Assembly: GCA_029980465.1 (NCBI GenBank)
Contig: JARYIJ010000001.1
Span: forward strand, 186,001 to 250,000
Reading direction: 5' to 3'
DNA: 64,000 nt
Source of the DNA: Pseudolabrys sp.
Lineage (GTDB): Bacteria > Pseudomonadota > Alphaproteobacteria > Rhizobiales > Xanthobacteraceae
Shown here: piece after piece, positions 57,312-64,000 of the stretch
Position numbering within the stretch: position 1 is the first letter of the stretch
Layout: every line of letters begins with the position of its first letter
The notes under the pieces: generated by a model
What the model saw: only the letters and a program-made list of their open reading frames with translations
The model's database searches: none
What the model was told of the DNA's origin: nothing
Translations under genes and position numbers: made by a program

Positions 57312-58556
57312 CTAGAGAAACCGTTCGGCGCGATAGGGCGCTGGGTCGATATAGGGCACATCGCCTGCCATCATCTCGCCGATCAGGCGGCCCGTGGCCG
57401 GCCCCAGCGTCAGACCCCAATGGGCATGACCTGTCGCAAGCCATATCCCGGGCAGGCCCGGCGCCGGACCGATGGCGGGACGCGAATCCGGAAAACAGGG
57501 ACGCGCGCCTTTCCAGGTCTTGTCGTCGGCGCGGCCGTCGATCGGGAACAGCGATGTCAGTCCCGGCATCAGGCGGTCGAACTGCATCGGCGTCGGCGCG
57601 TCGTCGCGCGGCGCGAACTCCGCGCCGGTCGTCACGCGCAGCCCCTGCTCCATCGGCGTGATGACGTAGCCATAGTTGGCGTCGAGCACGGGGCGCGACA
57701 GGCCGGAATTGCCGCGGCCGCGGAAGTGCCGGTGGTAGCCGCGCTTGATCGCCATCGGCAGCTTGAGCCCCAACGGCTCGAGCAGATCGGGCGACCACGG
57801 GCCGAGCGCGACGACCGCCGCCTCGCCGTCAATCGGCCCCTCGTCGGTCTCGACGCGCCAGAAGCCGCCGTTGCGATGCAGGCTGCGCGCGTCACCCCGG
57901 AGCAGGATGCCGCCGAGCGCCTCGAACCGCGTGAAATAGGCCTGCGTGACGCCGAGCGGATTGCTGATGCTCGCCGCCTTCGGCCAGAACATCGCATGCC
58001 TGAAGACGGGCGCGAGATCGGGCTCGAGCGCGCGGGCCCGATCGACGTCAACGACCTCGATCGGCACGCCGAAATCGGCCGCCACCGCCCGTTCGTTCGC
58101 CGTCGCGTCGAAGCTCTTGTCCCTGCGATAGACCTTGAGCCAGCCGGTTTTGCGCAGATAGCGCTCGGCGCCGGCGTCCTGCAGCAGCTTCTCGTGCTCC
58201 GGAATGGCGCTCGCGAACAGGGGCCGCGTGATGCGCGCGTGCTCAATCAATTTCTGGCCGCGCGTGTTGTCGCGAAAGGTCATGAGCCACGGCAGCACCT
58301 TCGGCAGGAACGACAGCTTGTAGTTCGCCTCCGGCGCCAGCTTGAGGCCGATGCGCAGCAGCGCCAGCGGATCGGACGGGAAGCTTGGCGGAAAGATGGT
58401 GTTGCCCTCGATGATGCCGGCGTTGCCGTAGGAGGTTTCCTCGCCCGGCCCGCCGCGGTCGACCAGCGCGACCGAGGATCCCCGCTTGGCCAGATGGAGC
58501 GCCACCGAGGTCCCCACCACACCGGCGCCGAGGACGATCACATTCACACGTGCCAT
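57312..58556 (-). CDS. FAD-dependent D-amino acid dehydrogenase-like enzyme
   Basis: A 414-residue DAO-fold flavoprotein, DadA-like. N-terminal GxGxxG is VLGAGVVGTSVALHLA (residues 7-22), then VDRGGPGEETSYGNAG, the DadA family motif. The C-terminal GHAHWGLTLGPATGRLIGE is the second FAD contact. DadA oxidises D-amino acids to 2-oxo acids and ammonia; the exact substrate is unknown. The start at 58556 has no strong ribosome site. It is divergent from the BASS-type transporter. Confidence 0.88.
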   Translation of the reverse strand: MARVNVIVLGAGVVGTSVALHLAKRGSSVALVDRGGPGEETSYGNAGIIEGNTIFPPSFPSDPLALLRIGLKLAPEANYKLSFLPKVLPWLMTFRDNTRGQKLIEHARITRPLFASAIPEHEKLLQDAGAERYLRKTGWLKVYRRDKSFDATANERAVAADFGVPIEVVDVDRARALEPDLAPVFRHAMFWPKAASISNPLGVTQAYFTRFEALGGILLRGDARSLHRNGGFWRVETDEGPIDGEAAVVALGPWSPDLLEPLGLKLPMAIKRGYHRHFRGRGNSGLSRPVLDANYGYVITPMEQGLRVTTGAEFAPRDDAPTPMQFDRLMPGLTSLFPIDGRADDKTWKGARPCFPDSRPAIGPAPGLPGIWLATGHAHWGLTLGPATGRLIGEMMAGDVPYIDPAPYRAERFL

Positions 58557-58642
58557 GATTGATTGTCGCCCGCCCCATGCCAGCCCGCAATCTTTGCGGT
58601 AGTGGTAGTCTGGCCGAAAACCAGCCAGGTGCCTTCGTCCAC

Positions 58643-59614
58643 ATGCCCTTTGTCAACAGCCTGATGGCCGCACTCGCGTTTCTCGGCCGTCACGGGACGC
58701 TCGCGGTCGCGCTGTCGATCTTCATCGGCCTGTTCCTGCCGGCTCTGTCCGCGACCTTCAAGCCGATCCTCACCGAAACCATTATCGCTTTGCTGACGCT
58801 GGCGTTCCTGCGCGTGCAGCCGTCGGCGCTGACCGCGCTGGTGCGGCGGCCGGCTGTCGTCGTCGCCGCTGCCGTCTGGGTGATGCTGGTGCTGCCGCCG
58901 GCGGTCGCAATGCTGTTCGCCCTGCTTCACGTCAAGGCGGCGTCATCCGACCTTTACTTCATCCTCGTCCTGCAAAGCTGCGCGCCGGGCCTGATGTCGT
59001 CGCCAGCGCTGGCCGCGCTGATGGGACTCGACGTGGCGCTGACCGTCGCCGGGCTCGCCCTGAGCATGATCATCGCGCCGTTCAGCGCTAGTCTCTTCAC
59101 GCATGTCTTTCTCGGCGCGTCGCTCATCGCGCCCTTTAGCCTCGGCGCCAAGCTGTTGCTGATGATCGGCGGCACGGCCGCCGCCGCGGCCCTGATCCGC
59201 TGGCTGGCCGGCAGCGCTCGTGTCGACGGCGCGGGTCAGGCCATCGACGGATTGAGCGTGATCGGCCTGTTCGTTTTTGCTGTTGCGGCGATGGACGGCG
59301 TCGCGGCGCATGCGCTGGCCGACCCCGTTCTCGTCATCGGGTTGACGGCGCTGAGCTTCGCCTTATCGCTTGGCGCGATCCTGGCGACGACGTTGCTCTT
59401 CCTGCCGGCCGGGCGTCATCGCGCCTTCGCGATCGGCCTGCTGGCCGGCAACCGCAATATCGGGCTGATGATGGCCGCGACCGGCTTTGCCGTGCCCGAC
59501 CTGGTCTGGCTTTATTTCGCGCTGGCGCAGTTTCCGATCTACCTGCTGCCGATGCTGCTCAAGCCGGTCGCCCGGCGGCTTGAGCAGGCCGATCGCCCGG
59601 CGGTATCGGCTTAG
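58643..59614 (+). CDS. BASS-type (bile acid:sodium symporter-like) transporter
   Basis: A 323-residue membrane protein with about nine hydrophobic helices. It resembles the bile-acid/sodium symporter superfamily (PSCAPG-like SCAPGLMSSPALAALMGLD, and GNRNIGLMMA near the end, which match the two conserved cross-over motifs). Substrate unknown. The frame is open to a TTG at 58559, but MPFVNSLMA at 58643 gives a normal start. Its stop overlaps the stop of the convergent Ser/Gly-rich gene by four bases. Confidence 0.85.
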   Translation: MPFVNSLMAALAFLGRHGTLAVALSIFIGLFLPALSATFKPILTETIIALLTLAFLRVQPSALTALVRRPAVVVAAAVWVMLVLPPAVAMLFALLHVKAASSDLYFILVLQSCAPGLMSSPALAALMGLDVALTVAGLALSMIIAPFSASLFTHVFLGASLIAPFSLGAKLLLMIGGTAAAAALIRWLAGSARVDGAGQAIDGLSVIGLFVFAVAAMDGVAAHALADPVLVIGLTALSFALSLGAILATTLLFLPAGRHRAFAIGLLAGNRNIGLMMAATGFAVPDLVWLYFALAQFPIYLLPMLLKPVARRLEQADRPAVSA

Positions 59615-60159
59615 AGCATTGCCATCACGGCCGCAGCGGCGAAGGGTTTCGCCAGCTCCGCAAGCTGCTGCAGACCCGTCATCAGCTCGTCGCCATCGTT
59701 GCTGCCTGCCGCGGCGACAGAAGTGCCTTGGGCCGGCGCGGTCGTCGATTGATTGGTCGTGCCGTCCGCATAGGTCGTAATCGTCGTGATCGATCCATCC
59801 GGATTGGTGACCGTTTCCGTCATCGTTCCCGAACTGCTGCTCGAACCGGGCTGCGACGCCGATCCACCGCCACCACTGGCCTGTGCGCCGCCAGACGTCG
59901 CAGCCCCAGCGGGGCCCGATTGCTCCTGGGCCGACAACAAAGCCAGGAACGTATTCGGATCGAACGAACTGGCCGAGGTGGCTGGCGTCGTGGCCGCCGC
60001 GTCGGCGGTGACCGACTTGACGGCTGAAGTCGCCGATCCGGTCAGGCTTTGCAGCAACTGCTCGATCGAATCGGAACCGGACGAGCCGTTCGCGCCGGTG
60101 AGCCAGGTCAATGGTTGAAACGACTGCGCGGACGCAGCCGCACCAATCGAAGCTGACAT
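59611..60159 (-). CDS. Ser/Gly/Thr-rich low-complexity protein
   Basis: A 182-residue protein with no recognised family. The middle (residues 85-150) is a run of Ser, Gly and Thr ([21 protein letters not shown]) and contains [20 protein letters not shown], a pattern seen in secreted or surface repeat proteins. The C terminus is a hydrophobic helix ([14 protein letters not shown]). No N-terminal signal peptide is evident. The ATG at 60159 has GAGGAG eight bases upstream. It is divergent from rpe. Confidence 0.68.
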   Translation of the reverse strand: MSASIGAAASAQSFQPLTWLTGANGSSGSDSIEQLLQSLTGSATSAVKSVTADAAATTPATSASSFDPNTFLALLSAQEQSGPAGAATSGGAQASGGGGSASQPGSSSSSGTMTETVTNPDGSITTITTYADGTTNQSTTAPAQGTSVAAAGSNDGDELMTGLQQLAELAKPFAAAAVMAML

Positions 60160-60395
60160 CACTTCAACTCCTCAATGCCGCTCGTCGCCCTGCGGCTGTT
60201 GCACCCGGCCTCCGCCGATGCAAGCCCCGCGCCACGCGAAAAAGTCAGGATTTCCGGGCGCTTTCAGGCCTCGAACGCGCCACCCTTCCCGGCGAATTTT
60301 CCGCAACCGGCAAAATCTGCCCGGCGCGGCCTTCTCCACACCGCTCGCGTTGCTCGCCCGTTCCCTGCGTGTTAGCGAACGGCCCGGAGACCCAC

Positions 60396-61070
60396 ATGCG
60401 CCCGCTGTTGATCGCCCCCTCGATCCTGTCCGCCGATTTCGCCAGACTCGGCGACGAGGTCCGCGCCGTCGAGGCGGCCGGCGCCGACTGGATCCACGTC
60501 GACGTCATGGACGGGCATTTCGTCCCCAACATCACGATCGGCCCCGACGTCGTGAAGGCGCTGCGGCCTGTCACGACAAAGCCGCTCGACGTCCACCTGA
60601 TGATCTCGCCGTGCGACCCCTATCTCGAAGCCTTCGCCAAGGCCGGCGCCGACACCATCACCGTTCACGTCGAGGCCGGGCCGCACATTCACCGGTCGCT
60701 GCAGGCGATCCGCGCGCTCGGCAAGAAGGCGGGCGTGACCATGAATCCCGGCACGCCGGTCAGCAGCGTCGAACATGTCATCGACATCGTCGACCTCGTT
60801 CTCGTGATGTCGGTCAATCCCGGGTTCGGCGGCCAGACCTTCATCCCCTCGGCGCTCGACAAGATCCGCGACCTGCGCGCGATGGCGGGAGGACGGTCGA
60901 TCGACATCGAGGTCGACGGCGGCATCACGCCGGACAATGCGGCAAGCGTCGTGCAAGCCGGCGCCAACGTGCTGGTCGCCGGCTCCGCCGTGTTCAGGGG
61001 CGGCAAGTACAAGGAGAACATCGCCGCGATCCGCATGGCCGGCGCCTCGGCGCGGGGAGAAGCGGCGTGA
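60396..61070 (+). CDS. rpe: Ribulose-phosphate 3-epimerase
   Basis: A 224-residue TIM-barrel enzyme interconverting ribulose 5-phosphate and xylulose 5-phosphate. Family motifs are [25 protein letters not shown] (metal and proton ligands), [15 protein letters not shown] and VDGGI. The frame is open upstream but the ATG at 60396 with GGAG in front is the family start. A hairpin-rich 465-bp region follows before purB. Confidence 0.96.
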   Translation: MRPLLIAPSILSADFARLGDEVRAVEAAGADWIHVDVMDGHFVPNITIGPDVVKALRPVTTKPLDVHLMISPCDPYLEAFAKAGADTITVHVEAGPHIHRSLQAIRALGKKAGVTMNPGTPVSSVEHVIDIVDLVLVMSVNPGFGGQTFIPSALDKIRDLRAMAGGRSIDIEVDGGITPDNAASVVQAGANVLVAGSAVFRGGKYKENIAAIRMAGASARGEAA

Positions 61071-61080
61071 TTGAATCCAC

Positions 61081-61463
61081 CCTCATGGTGAGGAGCGCAG
61101 CGAAGCTGCGCGTCTCGAACCATGAGGCCTCATCCACCAATTTCGGGCTTGCCCGAGATTGGATTCTAGTTACGCAAGTCGCCCGAGTGCGACTTGCGAT
61201 GACGCGCTCGTTGCACTGGCGCTCCTCAGAGTCTGACCGAGAATGATTCCGGGTTTTCAAACTCGTGTCCCGGGCGCAGCATTGCAAGTCGGATTCATCC
61301 GACTTGCACGTTCAAAGACGTGGCGAAAGTCGGATAAACCCGACTTTCGCTGTGAAACGAAGCACCGCAGAGCCGGGACCCCGGTTTCTTTATGTATCAA
61401 CCGGGGTCCCGGCTCTGCGGTGCACCACTTCGCTACGCTTGTGCTGCACCGCGTCCGGGACAC
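61081..61463. repeat. Array of different intergenic hairpins, including family C copy 2
   Basis: This region between rpe and purB carries: CCTCATGGT/ACCATGAGG (61081-61127); CGCAAGTCGC/GCGACTTGCG (61173-61198); GCAAGTCGGA/TCCGACTTGC (61284-61307); GCGAAAGTCGG/CCGACTTTCGC (61323-61350); and a perfect 25-bp stem, 61362-61386 with 61399-61423 around a 12-base loop. The last shares GGGACCCCGG and the following TCTGC...GTGCTGC...CCGGGAC with 8814-8968. No gene is present. Confidence 0.85.
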
Positions 61464-61535
61464 GTCATTGATTCTGACGGGCTCTTTTCAAGTCAGACTC
61501 TCCAGGATGAGGATTACCGTTGTGCGAGCAATATC

Positions 61536-62843
<1,308 letters not shown>

Positions 62844-62846
62844 GCG

Positions 62847-64000
62847 ATGAAGATTACGGCAGTCTGCGATCCCATCGCTTTCGCCGAGCGTGGCTACGCC
62901 GTCTTTATTCATCGTATAGAACATCCAGCGGTCGCGTCAGACGGTGGCTTCACTGATTTGCCGAGTGAGCGCTTCTACACGCTACAGTCTTACACTCCCG
63001 CCGCCGATTATGTCCTGCGGATTGCATCCGCCACTATCCACTTCCCCAACGTCGTTGCCTGCGGCGGCACCTTGCTCGACGCTAATACGGCATACACAAA
63101 CCTCGAGCATATGCGGCAAGACCCCGAGGCAATGCCGCTGCAGCGTACCGCCAATGGTTTCGCCCTGCCGGATGACCGCACGACATTTACCGCGACGAAC
63201 GCCGCCTATCTGTCGGCCTTGCCGAATTATGCCGCCTGGCTGCTCGGCGAGTTGCCTAAGATTGGTCTCTATCGGAAATTCAGCCCGCCTAACGCGCCTC
63301 TCCTGCTGCACGGAACGCCACGCGACTTTCATTTTGATTCACTCGCGGCCTACGGAATTACGCGTGACCAGTTAATCTTGGTCGGCGCCGACACTCCGAT
63401 TGCGGCCCGCAATGTATTGCTAGCCTCGCCCGGATACTTTCATCATATGCCGTCACCGGCCACGATCGAATTCCTGCGCAGGACCATGGCCCCGGCCAAC
63501 CGCGAAGACGTCCGCAAAATCTATGTATCGCGTTCGCGCATCCGCAACCGCCGCATTCGTAACGAAACTCTCATGGAGCAGCATCTCCGCGATCGCGGCT
63601 ACGAGATCGTGTTTCCCGAGAGTCTGAGCTTTCGCGACCAGACTACTCTTTTCAGCCGCGCCGACGTCATCATCGCGCCCTACGGGGCAGCACTCGCCAA
63701 TCTCGCCTTCGTTAAACCGGATTGCAAGGTCATGATCGTGGCGACCAAATTTACCCTCGAGCACGCACGGTTGCTGGATATGCGAGGCATCCCATTCTTC
63801 CTGTTCGCCATATACCGCCGCAATTGGTTGCGTTACCTCGTACGGCGACAGCACCGCGAATACGTTACGCAGTACACTGTCGACCTACGGCGCTTCACCG
63901 AGGCCGTCGACCTGCTGGAACGTACGGGCGCGCCGGGCCACGACGGCGCCATCTTCAGGAGCTTCCGAAAGTTACGGCGTGACGCCGGTCAGGCGATGCG
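62847..64000 (+). CDS. GT61-family glycosyltransferase, cut by window end
   Basis: The frame is open from the ATG at 62847 to the window end (384 codons) with no stop, so the gene continues outside. The C-terminal half shows GT61 (DUF563) features: YVSRSRIRNR, then VFPESLSF and DVIIAPYGAALANLAF. GT61 enzymes add xylose or other sugars in polysaccharide or glycan synthesis, usually from the cytoplasm. It starts three bases after purB's stop. Codons such as CTA, TTA, GTA and ATA are frequent, unlike the flanking genes, suggesting a transferred region. Confidence 0.85.
   Translation, partial: MKITAVCDPIAFAERGYAVFIHRIEHPAVASDGGFTDLPSERFYTLQSYTPAADYVLRIASATIHFPNVVACGGTLLDANTAYTNLEHMRQDPEAMPLQRTANGFALPDDRTTFTATNAAYLSALPNYAAWLLGELPKIGLYRKFSPPNAPLLLHGTPRDFHFDSLAAYGITRDQLILVGADTPIAARNVLLASPGYFHHMPSPATIEFLRRTMAPANREDVRKIYVSRSRIRNRRIRNETLMEQHLRDRGYEIVFPESLSFRDQTTLFSRADVIIAPYGAALANLAFVKPDCKVMIVATKFTLEHARLLDMRGIPFFLFAIYRRNWLRYLVRRQHREYVTQYTVDLRRFTEAVDLLERTGAPGHDGAIFRSFRKLRRDAGQAM

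Noticed and set aside
61080..61535. Possible CRISPR array in the rpe-purB gap
   Set aside because: The hairpins differ in length and sequence, there are no equal-length spacers, and no cas genes are in the window.

Overview
The window is GC-rich chromosomal DNA of an alphaproteobacterium, most likely a Hyphomicrobiales member near the Bradyrhizobium/Xanthobacteraceae group. This rests on the family content: usg, a small CHCC zinc-finger protein, BcsS, DUF3126, a LivHMGF operon carrying a DUF6867 gene, form II CO-dehydrogenase-like genes, and abundant intergenic palindromes of rhizobial style. There is no rRNA, CRISPR, intact insertion sequence or phage region. The only RNA gene seen is a tRNA-Leu(UAA).

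Layout. 1-8.8 kb: a methyltransferase, a doubled DUF3126 protein, cysE, two coupled alpha/beta hydrolases, a zinc-finger protein, and an FAD monooxygenase overlapping a MetE-C-like protein. 9-13.4 kb: an acyl-CoA dehydrogenase, then a copper module with csoR and a copA-type ATPase divergent across 36 bp that are mostly one palindrome. 13.4-16.3 kb: small secreted and membrane proteins of unknown role (a KTSC-like protein, a Tyr/Gly-rich protein) and the tRNA. 16.4-23.8 kb: cupin, gpt, a CinA-type protein, a GGDEF-EAL regulator, SDR, membrane protein, cyclophilin-like protein, SGNH hydrolase and usg. 24-26.3 kb: groES-groEL behind a CIRCE operator. 26.3-32.2 kb: a flagellar-rod-like orphan, a coupled DUF72/oxidase/DUF488 cassette, a divergent MFS/AraC pair, and bcsS. 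32.2-35.8 kb: a TetR-controlled HlyD/ABC export operon.

36.4-46.7 kb: a molybdenum hydroxylase locus on the minus strand. It has structural genes coxS-coxL-coxM plus coxG, accessory genes moxR/coxD and coxE, a split xdhC, and a fused molybdopterin-binding/nucleotidyltransferase protein. A plus-strand VOC gene sits in its middle. The large subunit carries the AYRGAGR loop of form II enzymes, so its substrate is not necessarily CO. 47.1-48.3 kb: pcaD and pcaC, the last common steps of protocatechuate breakdown, run away from it. 49.4-54.9 kb: livHMGF, DUF6867 and the binding protein, ending at a clear terminator. 55-62.8 kb: CcdA, a P1-family peptidase, a KTSC protein, a DadA-like dehydrogenase, a BASS-type transporter, rpe and purB. 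The window ends inside a GT61-type glycosyltransferase gene whose codon use differs from its neighbours.

The most interesting unexplained material is: the copper intergenic palindrome that leaves almost no mRNA leader; at least four families of intergenic hairpin repeats (one stem is 25 bp and perfect); the DUF72-oxidase-DUF488 cassette; the substrate of the form II Mo hydroxylase beside pcaDC and a transporter; and the tandemly duplicated DUF3126 protein. No single locus can be declared a new system from sequence alone.
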